A stretch of DNA of 22,010 bases. Source: JANMAT01 sp031359995. Lineage in GTDB: Bacteria > Actinomycetota > Acidimicrobiia > Acidimicrobiales > Ilumatobacteraceae. The notes below the pieces were generated by a model. That model was not told where the DNA came from, did no database searches, and saw only the letters and a list, made by a program, of their open reading frames with translations. This document shows positions 1-6,960 of this stretch, piece by piece. The position numbers and the translations under genes are program-made. Numbering within the stretch: the first letter of the stretch is position 1; every line of letters begins with the position of its first letter. The stretch lies in NCBI GenBank assembly GCA_031359995.1, contig JANMAT010000175.1, positions 1-22,010 of the forward strand, given 5' to 3'.

Positions 1-1
1 G

Positions 2-1057
2 CCCCGCACGGTCACCACCGCCGTCGCCGAGAGCCGCACGGGCCGCCAGCGCATCGAGGCCGGCGGGAAGTCGTACCAGGTCGTCACCGTCGCCCTGCCC
101 GAGGCGGGGGCCTCGTACCTGGAGCTGTTCCCGCTGGCGACCCTGGAGCGCACGCTCCAGACCCTGCGGGCCTCGCTGATCCTCGGATCCACCGTGGCGA
201 CGGTGGGCGGCGTGCTCCTCGGCACGTGGTCGAGCCGGCGGGTGCTGCGACCGCTGCGGCGTGTCTCGCAGGCGGCGTCGGAGCTGTCGGCCGGCGGCCT
301 CGACACGCGACTGCCGGCCGAGTCCGACGCCGACCTGGCCCGCCTGGTGGTCGCCTTCAACTCCATGGCCGACGTGGTGCAGCGCCGCATCGAGCAGGAG
401 GCCCGCTTCGCCGCCGACGTGAGCCACGAGCTGCGCACCCCGCTCGCGGCGGTGCGCAACTCGGCCGAGGTGCTGGAACGTCGCCGCGACGAGCTGTCCG
501 ACCGGGCCAAGCAGGCCCTCGACCTGTTGCTGCGTAAGGTCGACCGGTTCGACCGCGTCACCCAGGACCTGCTCGAGCTGTCGCGCATGGACGCCGGCGC
601 CGACCGCAACAGCTCCGACGAGGTCGTGCTCGACGACCTGCTGACCCGCATCGCCCGCCAGCGCGGGGCCGACCAGCTGCTCGTCGAGTGCACCCCGTCC
701 ATCGTCGGGCGACCCGTGCTGCTCGACCGGCGGCGGCTCGAACGCGTCGTCGGCAACCTGCTCGACAACGCCAAGGTCCACGCCGGCGGCGCCGTCACCA
801 TGAGCGCGGCCGGGGTCGACCAGCACCTCATCATCACGGTCGAAGACGCCGGGCCCGGCGTGCCGGCCGGCGAGCGGCTCGTGATCTTCGACCGCTTCCA
901 TCGGGGCGGGGGCGCGTCGGAACGGCCCGGGTCGGGCCTGGGCCTGGCCCTGGTGGCCGAACACGCCGCCCGCATGGGCGGCTCGGTCTCGGTGGAGGAC
1001 CGCAGGGGCGGGGGCGCCCGGTTCGTGCTGCGGCTGCCGTGGCGCATCGCCACATGA
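2..1057 (+). CDS. Sensor histidine kinase, 5' end outside the window
   Basis: The frame is open from the first bases to the TGA at 1055-1057, so the N-terminus is missing; the ATG-like starts inside are not the true start. What remains is the end of an extracytoplasmic sensor region, a membrane segment (about 161-232), a HAMP linker starting with the RRVLRPLRRV stretch, a HisKA domain with the H-box FAADVSHELRTPLAAV (phospho-accepting His codon at 425-427), and a HATPase domain with the N-box NLLDNAKVHA, the G1 box DAGPGVP and the G2 box GSGLGLALV. All catalytic boxes are intact, so it should autophosphorylate and pass phosphate to an OmpR-type regulator, very probably the one at 1776-2459. 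The stop overlaps the next start as ATGA, which indicates translational coupling. The signal sensed cannot be read from the sequence. Confidence 0.95.
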   Translation, partial: PRTVTTAVAESRTGRQRIEAGGKSYQVVTVALPEAGASYLELFPLATLERTLQTLRASLILGSTVATVGGVLLGTWSSRRVLRPLRRVSQAASELSAGGLDTRLPAESDADLARLVVAFNSMADVVQRRIEQEARFAADVSHELRTPLAAVRNSAEVLERRRDELSDRAKQALDLLLRKVDRFDRVTQDLLELSRMDAGADRNSSDEVVLDDLLTRIARQRGADQLLVECTPSIVGRPVLLDRRRLERVVGNLLDNAKVHAGGAVTMSAAGVDQHLIITVEDAGPGVPAGERLVIFDRFHRGGGASERPGSGLGLALVAEHAARMGGSVSVEDRRGGGARFVLRLPWRIAT

Positions 1058-1779
1058 TCGCGTTCGGTCCTCGACGCCGCATGGCCCTGGCGGTGCTGGT
1101 GATCGGCCTGGGTGGGTGCGCGGTGCGGGGCGAGACCAAGTTTCACGAGGTCGACCCTGCGCAGGTGCCCTTCGGTCTGGGTGCCACCACCAGCACGAGC
1201 ACCACGACCACCACGCTGCCCCCGACCACCACCACGACCACACCCCGCACGACGCCAACCACCACCGCGCCACCGTCGACCACCGCACCGCCGTCGACCA
1301 CCGCACCGCCGTCGACCGTGGCCAGCACGACCACGAGCACCACCGCGGCCCCCACCTTCGCCGAGAACCTGTTCTTCGTGCGCGACGGGAAGCTGGTGGC
1401 CGTCACCCGAGCGCGCACCCTCGAGCCGGGGCTCACCGACGTCATCGCCGCCCTGGGCGCCGGGGCGCTGTCCACCGACGTGCCGAGTGGGCTGCGCTCG
1501 GTCGTGAAGCCCGAGCACGTGCAGTCGGTGAGCGCCACCGGCGGCGTCGCCCGGGTCGACCTGACGACCGAGTTCACCGAGCGCCTACCGGTCGGCGAGC
1601 AGCAGCTCGGCGTGGCCCAACTCGTCTACACGCTGACAGCACAACCGGGCATCGGCCAGGTAGTGTTCGAGCTCAGCGGCACGCCGATCGATGTCCCTCG
1701 GTCCAACGGCTCGCTCGCGACCGGGCGCATCACCAGGGACGACCTTCCCGGCGTTCTCTCGCCGTCGAAGGGTCCATGA
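1054..1779 (+). CDS. GerMN-domain lipoprotein between kinase and regulator
   Basis: The start is the ATG of the ATGA overlap with the kinase; the frame is open further upstream but that stretch is kinase DNA. The protein has 241 residues. It has an Arg-rich N-terminus, a hydrophobic helix and a lipobox LGGC with Cys22 as the lipidation site. A Thr/Pro linker follows (about residues 45-103), then a GerMN-type domain (about 105-225). The linker contains three 18-base repeats at 1261-1314, each coding for TTAPPS. GerMN domains occur in spore germination protein GerM and in actinobacterial LpqB, the lipoprotein partner of the MtrA-MtrB system. By analogy this protein may sit outside the membrane and modulate the kinase; that is inference. 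Lipid anchor and domain call are fairly secure, the role is not. Confidence 0.88.
   Translation: MIAFGPRRRMALAVLVIGLGGCAVRGETKFHEVDPAQVPFGLGATTSTSTTTTTLPPTTTTTTPRTTPTTTAPPSTTAPPSTTAPPSTVASTTTSTTAAPTFAENLFFVRDGKLVAVTRARTLEPGLTDVIAALGAGALSTDVPSGLRSVVKPEHVQSVSATGGVARVDLTTEFTERLPVGEQQLGVAQLVYTLTAQPGIGQVVFELSGTPIDVPRSNGSLATGRITRDDLPGVLSPSKGP
1261..1314 (+). repeat. Three tandem 18-bp repeats in the Thr/Pro linker
   Basis: Three consecutive units of about ACCACCGCACCGCCGTCG, the first differing at two positions, each coding for TTAPPS within the lipoprotein linker. Copy number could vary by slippage without breaking the frame. Confidence 0.85.
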
Positions 1780-2459
1780 ACACGCTGCTGCTCATCGAAG
1801 ACGATGCCGAGGTCAGAGAGGCCTTGCGCCTGTCGCTCGAGGACGAGGGCTACCAGGTGCTCGAAGCCGCCAACGGGCGCACCGGCATCAGCGAGACCGC
1901 CCTGCAGTCGCCCGATGTGGTGCTGCTCGACATCCGCCTGCCCGACCTGTCGGGCTACGAGGTGTGCCGCCGCATCCGGGCCAAGAGCATGGTGCCGATC
2001 ATCATCGTCACCGCCCAGGACGACACCCACGACCTCGTGGCCGGGCTCGAAGCGGGCGCCGACGACTTCGTCACCAAGCCCGTCATCACCAAGGCGCTGT
2101 GCGCCCGCATCCGGGCCGTGCTGCGCCGGGCCGGTTACCAGGAGCTCGAGGCCGAGGAGATCCGCCGCTTCGGCGACCTCGAGGTCCGCGAGACCGAGGG
2201 CGTCGTGCTGCGCCACGGCGAGCAGGTGGCGCTGACCAAGACCGAGTTCCGGCTCGTGTGCGAGTTCGCCAACCACCCGAACCAGGTGCTCAGCCGCGAC
2301 CAGCTGCTCGAGCGGGTCTGGGGCTACGAGTACCTGGGTGACGGCCGGTTGGTAGACGCCCACATCCGCCGCATCCGCTCCAAGATCGAGGACGACCCCG
2401 ATCACCCCGTGCGGCTGCTCACGATCCGCGGTCTCGGCTACAAGTTCCAGGTCGCGTAG
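1776..2459 (+). CDS. OmpR/PhoB-family response regulator
   Basis: A complete 227-residue regulator whose ATG overlaps the lipoprotein stop as ATGA. The receiver domain (1 to about 118) has the acidic pair D9/D10, phospho-acceptor D52 in LLDIRLPD, T79 and K101 in FVTKP. The C-terminal winged helix (about 130-227) has the family signature: TKTEFRLVCEFANHPNQVLS, then a WGY motif, then HIRRIRSKIE and a GLGYKF ending. It should bind DNA as a phosphorylated dimer. Gene order is kinase, lipoprotein, regulator, the reverse of the common mtrA-mtrB-lpqB order. Nothing in the window identifies its targets. A named orthologue such as MtrA cannot be assigned from sequence alone. Confidence 0.95.
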   Translation: MNTLLLIEDDAEVREALRLSLEDEGYQVLEAANGRTGISETALQSPDVVLLDIRLPDLSGYEVCRRIRAKSMVPIIIVTAQDDTHDLVAGLEAGADDFVTKPVITKALCARIRAVLRRAGYQELEAEEIRRFGDLEVRETEGVVLRHGEQVALTKTEFRLVCEFANHPNQVLSRDQLLERVWGYEYLGDGRLVDAHIRRIRSKIEDDPDHPVRLLTIRGLGYKFQVA

Positions 2460-2552
2460 CGCCGTCGGCCACCGATGCCAGGGTGACGCCCGCTGACCAG
2501 GCCGGACGTCGCCGAGGTATCCACGCGACCGTCATCGGATCCACGCTCACCC

Positions 2553-2670
2553 GACCGGACGGCTTCAGTCCTAGCGGCAAAGGACAACGGTCATGGCGCG
2601 GGATCGCAACACATGACCGCGACGATGAAGCCGGTCGCAGCTGACGGTATCTCTCCCCCGTACTTTGCGA
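2553..2670 (+). ncRNA. Candidate structured RNA in the convergent spacer, no family assigned
   Basis: The spacer between the response regulator and the large secreted-protein gene folds on paper into a closed multi-way junction. An outer stem GGCTTCA (2561-2567) pairs with TGAAGCC (2626-2632), and GACC (2553-2556) may extend it with GGTC (2633-2636). Inside are GTCC (2568-2571) with GGAC (2582-2585), and an 8-bp stem CGGTCATG (2588-2595) with CATGACCG (2612-2619) carrying a further GCG/CGC pair. A second hairpin follows: TCGCA (2635-2639) with TGCGA (2666-2670), enclosing ACGG/CCGT. The strand is uncertain because hairpins read on both strands. I could not match it to a known riboswitch. It could be an sRNA, a 3' UTR element, or chance pairing in GC-rich DNA. 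Confidence 0.3.
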
Positions 2671-2685
2671 TCTCCCTGGGTGAGC

Positions 2686-2723
2686 GGCGGGGCTCGGGTC
2701 GAGTTGGGCGACCCGACCCCGCC
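2686..2723 (-). terminator. Hairpin terminator of the secreted-protein gene
   Basis: GGCGGGGCTCGGGTCG (2686-2701) pairs with CGACCCGACCCCGCC (2709-2723): 15 base pairs with one bulged C and a 7-base loop. It lies 26 bases past the stop of the minus-strand gene. There is no U-run, which is common in high-GC actinobacteria. It could work for both converging genes. Confidence 0.6.
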
Positions 2724-2749
2724 GTGTGGGAGCGGTGCACCCGACGGCC

Positions 2750-5647
2750 TCAGCCGAAGGTGCTGCCCTGGTCCTGGGCGTAGGTGCCCCGCCAGGTGCC
2801 CTGGTCGACCTGGTCGCCGAAGCGGGTCATGAACCGCCACGGCCCCCGGTACACGTTGTTGCGCCACCGGTTGTCCTGCCCGAACGTGAGGGCGTCGAGC
2901 GTGCCGGCCACCGTGTAGGGCTGCCAGGCCTGGTTGTCGGCCCCGCTGCCGTAGAGCGACATGGCACCGCAGAACTTCCCGGCGCACGGCACACCCCCGG
3001 GGTCGAACGACAGGTCGTTGTCGTGGATCGACACGTGCTGGGTGCGCCACCGGCAGTCGGTGAACAGGGGTTCGCTGGCGATGCCGGGGGCCGTGCACTG
3101 GTGGTTCGGGTTGATCGGTTGGCCGTACCCGTACTGCTGGGGTGCGGGGATCTTGCCGTTCCCCACGAACGGGGTGCAGTACCCGGTCGAGGAGTTCCCG
3201 TTCGAGTTGCAGAACCGGTTCGTGTTCTCGTACAGCGTGATCCCCGAGAAGTTGTCGACCAACTGGTTCCCCATGATCTCGATGAGCGGTGCACCGGCGT
3301 TCTTCGTGGACAACCGGCTGTCGCCCCCCGACTCCGAGAGGTAGATCGCCGGTGCCGGCGCCCCCTGGTTGCTCCGACCCGACACCCAGCCGTTCCGGGT
3401 GAGCAGGTTGTCGACGATGCGGGCGTTGTAGCTGATCTCGTACCAGATCCCCACGTTGTCGTTGTGGTCCACCACGTTGCGTTCGAACAGGAAATCGACG
3501 TTGTTCGTATCAGCCCACAACCCCACCGAATGGTTGTCATGCACCCAGTTGTTCGTGATCCGCGCCCCGCGCACAGCCCAGAACTTGCCGCCACCCGTAC
3601 ACCCACAACCGGGCTGACGCACCTCCCAATCACCCGTGTTGTTCCCCATGATCTCGTTGTGGTCGAACACCACATCGGCGATCCCATCACCGCCCTGGTA
3701 CGCGTTGAACCCGTACTGGCCGTTCTCGGCCAGACAGCTCTGGCGCACCACCTGACCACTCCCGGCCATCATCCCGCCCCCACCATTGGCCCGGACCGTC
3801 GAGAACTCGATCAACCAATGGTCGCCCGAGTCGTGGTTCACCACACCCTCGTTCACCGGCGCATCGAACCCCGTCACCGTCAAGTACCGGATCGCCACCC
3901 GCTGGGCATGACCCACGAACGCGTAACGGTTCACGCCAGCGCCGTCGAGCACCGCACCCGGCGCACCGATGAACACGTCACCATCCTTCGGTTGAACCTG
4001 CCCGAACGGCGACGAACCCAGGGTGTGGCGACCCGGCGCCAACCAGTACACCGTGCCCGCACCGCCCGAGAACACACCCGAGTCGTCACCCGCCGGCACC
4101 GTCACCACCGTGCGCCCGGGATACAGGGCGCCGGCGGCGGCGGCCGAGATCGGCCCACCCAACAGACGACTGCTGCCACACACACGGGCATCGATCTCGT
4201 CGGGACCCGACGGCGGGCGCCCCACCCGCGGCGTCGGCCGCACCGTGGTGGCGGGCGGGCGCGGTGCGGTCGTGGTGGGCCCGGGCGACGGTGTCGTGGT
4301 CGGCGTGGTGGCGCCGGGGCCCGTAGTTGCGGGCGTGGTCGTGCCGGGGGCGGTGGTGCCGGGCGACGCCGTCGTCACCGGCGGCGTCGTGACGCCACCG
4401 CCGCTGCCGGGCGCGCCGCGCAGCTGCACGTCGTCGAGCACGAAGTCGGACGGCGCGAACAGGCCGAGCCACAAGCGCTGCGCGCCGGCCGGGGCCGTCA
4501 GCTGCACCTTGGCCTGCGTCCAGGTACCTGCGGTCATGGGTGTACGGGGCAGCCGACCCGACGTGACGTTCCGCCAGTCGGGGTCGGACCAGTTGAACTG
4601 GCCGCCGACCACGGCGTCACCGTTCACCCAGTAGCTGAGCTCGTAGCTTCGACCGCCCTGCAGCCCCTCGATCGTGCGGGTCACGTTGGCGAACGTGCTC
4701 CAGTGCCCGGGCACGCGCAGGGCTCCGGTGCCGGTGTGGGCCACGGCCGCGGGCTCGGGCAACGGCGGACCCCACCAGGTCGTCCACCCCGTGGGCGTCT
4801 CGAAGGTGTCGTCCACCAGGGCGACGCCGCCGGCGGGCTCGCCACCGATCGGTGCGACCGGCCCGGCGCTCAGCACCGTGCCGGTCGAGGTGAGGGCGCG
4901 GTAGCCGGCACCGTCGGGCGTGGCGGCCAGGTCGACCACGGTGCCGCTCGCCGGCTGCACGTCCCCCAGCGCGGGTGCGTCGCCGAAGGCCTGCACCTCG
5001 CCGTCGGCGCGCGCCAGCCAGTAGCCGTCGGCCGTGGTTTCCATGGCGACGAAGCGACTCGTCTCGGCGTGGCCGTCGCCGCGCGCCCGCACGGTACCCA
5101 GCGCCCGCACCTCGCCCGACGCGGTCAGCAGCAGCGCGCCACCGCCATCGGCCGAGGCGGCGATGCCGACCACCGGTGCGTCCAGCGCCAGCGGTGTCGA
5201 CGCGAGCGTCGGTGCCGTGGCGCACCCGGTCACGGCGCCGTTGCTGGCGGCGATCCACGCGCCGCGGCCGCCGCCGGTGAGGGCGAAGCCCACGGCGGGC
5301 CAGAACGTGGTCGACGGCGCGCAGCTGAGGCCGCGCCCGCCGGCCGCGGTGATGCTGCCGTCGGTCTGCAGCACGACGATGTCACCCGAAGACGTGACTC
5401 GCGCATCCACCACGTCGGCATCGCTCACGAGCGTGAGCGTCACGGATGCCGGGCCGTCGCCGAGCACCACGCTGCTTCCGTCGGCCTTCACCGCGACCGC
5501 ACCGCTGACGCTCGGGTTCACGAGGGCGCGGTAGCGCACGCCGCCCGAGGGGCCGGCCAGCGTGGGGCCGAGCCACATCACCGAAGGCAGCACCACCGCA
5601 CCGGCCAACGCTGCCCACCATCGACTCCGATGCCGCACCATCGTCAC
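2750..5647 (-). CDS. Large secreted multidomain protein with parallel beta-helix
   Basis: A protein of 965 residues starting at GTG 5647, with GAGG seven bases upstream; the ATG at residue 3 is an alternative. It has a signal peptide (about 1-32), then repeats of the GYWLARADGEVQAFGDA type to about 275, as seen in many Acidimicrobiia exported proteins and perhaps forming a propeller. A beta-sandwich module like CBM4/9 (about 279-412) starts at DDTFETPTGW. A Thr/Pro linker (about 413-482) precedes a right-handed parallel beta-helix region (about 490-965) rich in NN-W-hydrophobic-HDN rungs such as ITNNWVHDNHSVGLW and with paired cysteines. Such helices bind or cut polysaccharides (lyases, epimerases) or act as adhesins; I see no decisive catalytic motif. 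It is likely cell-surface or extracellular. It is monocistronic, with a hairpin terminator downstream. Confidence 0.88.
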   Translation of the reverse strand: MTMVRHRSRWWAALAGAVVLPSVMWLGPTLAGPSGGVRYRALVNPSVSGAVAVKADGSSVVLGDGPASVTLTLVSDADVVDARVTSSGDIVVLQTDGSITAAGGRGLSCAPSTTFWPAVGFALTGGGRGAWIAASNGAVTGCATAPTLASTPLALDAPVVGIAASADGGGALLLTASGEVRALGTVRARGDGHAETSRFVAMETTADGYWLARADGEVQAFGDAPALGDVQPASGTVVDLAATPDGAGYRALTSTGTVLSAGPVAPIGGEPAGGVALVDDTFETPTGWTTWWGPPLPEPAAVAHTGTGALRVPGHWSTFANVTRTIEGLQGGRSYELSYWVNGDAVVGGQFNWSDPDWRNVTSGRLPRTPMTAGTWTQAKVQLTAPAGAQRLWLGLFAPSDFVLDDVQLRGAPGSGGGVTTPPVTTASPGTTAPGTTTPATTGPGATTPTTTPSPGPTTTAPRPPATTVRPTPRVGRPPSGPDEIDARVCGSSRLLGGPISAAAAGALYPGRTVVTVPAGDDSGVFSGGAGTVYWLAPGRHTLGSSPFGQVQPKDGDVFIGAPGAVLDGAGVNRYAFVGHAQRVAIRYLTVTGFDAPVNEGVVNHDSGDHWLIEFSTVRANGGGGMMAGSGQVVRQSCLAENGQYGFNAYQGGDGIADVVFDHNEIMGNNTGDWEVRQPGCGCTGGGKFWAVRGARITNNWVHDNHSVGLWADTNNVDFLFERNVVDHNDNVGIWYEISYNARIVDNLLTRNGWVSGRSNQGAPAPAIYLSESGGDSRLSTKNAGAPLIEIMGNQLVDNFSGITLYENTNRFCNSNGNSSTGYCTPFVGNGKIPAPQQYGYGQPINPNHQCTAPGIASEPLFTDCRWRTQHVSIHDNDLSFDPGGVPCAGKFCGAMSLYGSGADNQAWQPYTVAGTLDALTFGQDNRWRNNVYRGPWRFMTRFGDQVDQGTWRGTYAQDQGSTFG

Positions 5648-5824
5648 TGCCTGACCTCATGTCCGTCGAAGGGGGATGCAGGCGTGACGGGGCGCCATCG
5701 TCGTGCTGTCGCCCTGTTGTCCTCGCCCTGGCGGCCCGCTTGCCCCGCCCCCGCGACGGCGGCGCATCCCGAGCCACACTGCTCAGAGACGTCCGACGCG
5801 GGTTTGATACGAAACTGCCAGTGT

Positions 5825-5888
5825 CGATCGTATGCGATCGGCGAGGGCCGTGGGTGGTACGAATCGAACGTACGAGGTCATGCCACCC
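5825..5888. promoter_or_regulatory. Cluster of dyads, possible TetR operators
   Basis: Three symmetric elements lie close together. They are CGATCG-TATG-CGATCG (5825-5840), GTACG-N7-CGTAC (5857-5873), and an outer pair GGGTGG (5852-5857) with CCACCC (5883-5888). A looser ATACG (5807-5811) also faces CGTAT (5829-5833). TetR regulators usually bind dyads of 15-20 bp next to their own gene, so the 17-bp GTACG dyad is the best operator candidate. No binding is shown by the sequence itself. Confidence 0.4.
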
Positions 5889-5920
5889 GCGCGGATGAGC
5901 ACGTCGGCCGGTCGAGTCAC

Positions 5921-5949
5921 TTGTCATAGCTTCTGTCAACTAGTACGTT
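5921..5949 (+). promoter_or_regulatory. Sigma-A-like promoter of the TetR operon, leaderless
   Basis: TTGTCA (5921-5926), a 17-base spacer and TACGTT (5944-5949) match a housekeeping promoter. Exactly seven bases later is the GTG start at 5957, so the transcript would begin at or next to the start codon. There is no Shine-Dalgarno sequence. TGTCA is repeated at 5922-5926 and 5934-5938, a possible regulator site. Confidence 0.6.
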
Positions 5950-5956
5950 CCGCCGA

Positions 5957-6565
5957 GTGCCCGCCCCCGCCACGGCAACGCGTGCCTTCCGCAGCGACAG
6001 CAAGCGCAACCGGGACGCCGTTGTCGACGCGCTGCTGGCGCTGTTCCACGAGGGCAACATGGCGCCCAGCTCGGCCGAGATCGCCGAGCGTGCCGGCCTG
6101 TCGGCCCGATCGCTCTTCCGCTACTTCGCCGATGTCGACGATCTGTGCCGTGCCGCCATCGAGCGCCAGCTCGGGTTGACCCGGCCACTGCTCGCCATCC
6201 CGGTTGCGGTCGACGCGCCCGTGCGGGCCCGGGTGGACGCGCTCGTCACGCAGCGCACCCGCTTGTTCGAGACCAACGGACCCGTCGCCACGGTGTCCCG
6301 CCTGCGGGCGCCGTTCCAGCCGCTCATCGCCGACGAGCTGACGCGGGGACGAGCGCACCTACGTCGGCAGATCAAGGACCTGTTCGCGCCCGAGCTGCGG
6401 GCCATGGGGTCGGCGCGGGCCAGCGCCACGCTGGCCGCGGCCGACGTGCTGTGCTCGTTCGAGTCGTACCGGCTGCTGCGCGACGACCAGTCGCTGTCGC
6501 GGGCCCGCGCCGCCGCCACGCTCACCGTCGCGCTCGTCGCGCTCATCACCTCCGAGGGCCAATGA
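5957..6565 (+). CDS. TetR-family transcriptional regulator
   Basis: A 202-residue protein with an N-terminal TetR helix-turn-helix (about 15-62): RDAVVDALLALF, then SSAEIAERAGLSARSLFRYF, then DVDDLCRAAIER. The C-terminal half is helical and variable, as expected for the ligand and dimerisation domain, so the ligand cannot be read. The GTG at 5957 is chosen because a -10 element lies seven bases upstream. It is the first gene of a tightly overlapping trio with an SRPBCC protein and a sulfatase, so it probably represses this operon and perhaps the divergent secreted-protein gene through the dyads at 5825-5888. Family certain; regulon inferred. Confidence 0.93.
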   Translation: MPAPATATRAFRSDSKRNRDAVVDALLALFHEGNMAPSSAEIAERAGLSARSLFRYFADVDDLCRAAIERQLGLTRPLLAIPVAVDAPVRARVDALVTQRTRLFETNGPVATVSRLRAPFQPLIADELTRGRAHLRRQIKDLFAPELRAMGSARASATLAAADVLCSFESYRLLRDDQSLSRARAAATLTVALVALITSEGQ

Positions 6566-6960
6566 CGTTCGGTTCCATCCGCCACCACGTTCACATCCAT
6601 CGCCCGGCGGCGGACGTGTGGGCCCTGGCCGGCGACCCGGCCCGCCTGCACGAGTGGTTCCCCGGCATCACCGCCTGCACGGTCGACGGGAACATGCGCG
6701 TCATCACGCTCGGTTCGGGCCTGCCCATGCCCGAGGAGATCCTGGTGCGCGACGACGTGCAACGTCGCTTCCAGTACCGCATCACCGCACCGCTGTTCTC
6801 GTACCACCGCGGCTCGATCGACGTGCTCGACATGGGCGACGACACGTGCGTGGTCGTCTACGTCACCGATGCCGATCCGCGCGCCATGGCCCTGACCATC
6901 GGTGGCGGCACTGCCGGTGCCCTCGACGAACTGAAGCGACAGATGGAAGGAGCCCACTGA
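6562..6960 (+). CDS. SRPBCC (START-like) family protein
   Basis: A protein of 132 residues, started at the ATG of the ATGA overlap with the TetR gene; a longer open frame runs upstream within TetR but is not credible. It has the START/Bet v1-like pattern: a first strand SIRHHVHIHRPAADVWALAGDPARLHEWFPGI split by the usual turn, a central set of strands and a C-terminal helix (DELKRQMEG). These proteins form a deep hydrophobic cavity and act as binding proteins, cyclases or aromatases. The coupling to a sulfatase suggests it binds that enzyme's substrate or product, which is inference. Likely cytoplasmic: no signal peptide. Confidence 0.85.
   Translation: MTFGSIRHHVHIHRPAADVWALAGDPARLHEWFPGITACTVDGNMRVITLGSGLPMPEEILVRDDVQRRFQYRITAPLFSYHRGSIDVLDMGDDTCVVVYVTDADPRAMALTIGGGTAGALDELKRQMEGAH

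Larger units (their letters stand above)
5648..5956. promoter_or_regulatory. Divergent control region between secreted protein and TetR gene
   Basis: These 309 bases contain no convincing gene. They hold the TetR-gene promoter (5921-5949), a group of dyads at 5807-5888, and the ribosome binding site of the minus-strand gene at 5655-5658. The part 5660-5800 shows nothing recognisable. Both flanking genes must be expressed from here. Confidence 0.6.

Noticed and set aside
2553..2670. c-di-GMP-I riboswitch
   Set aside because: A GGCAAAGG segment suggested it, but the GNRA-loop stem and its receptor are not present and no suitable downstream gene lies on the plus strand.
5852..5888. GTACG-TTCGATT-CGTAC on the minus strand, resembling a tRNA T-arm
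   Set aside because: No acceptor, D or anticodon arm lies at the right distance on that strand; it reads better as a dyad operator.
2726..5929. Open frame of 1067 codons on the plus strand
   Set aside because: It is exactly antisense to the secreted beta-helix gene, has a His/Arg/Pro/Val-biased composition and no domain. It results from strong G/C third-position bias.
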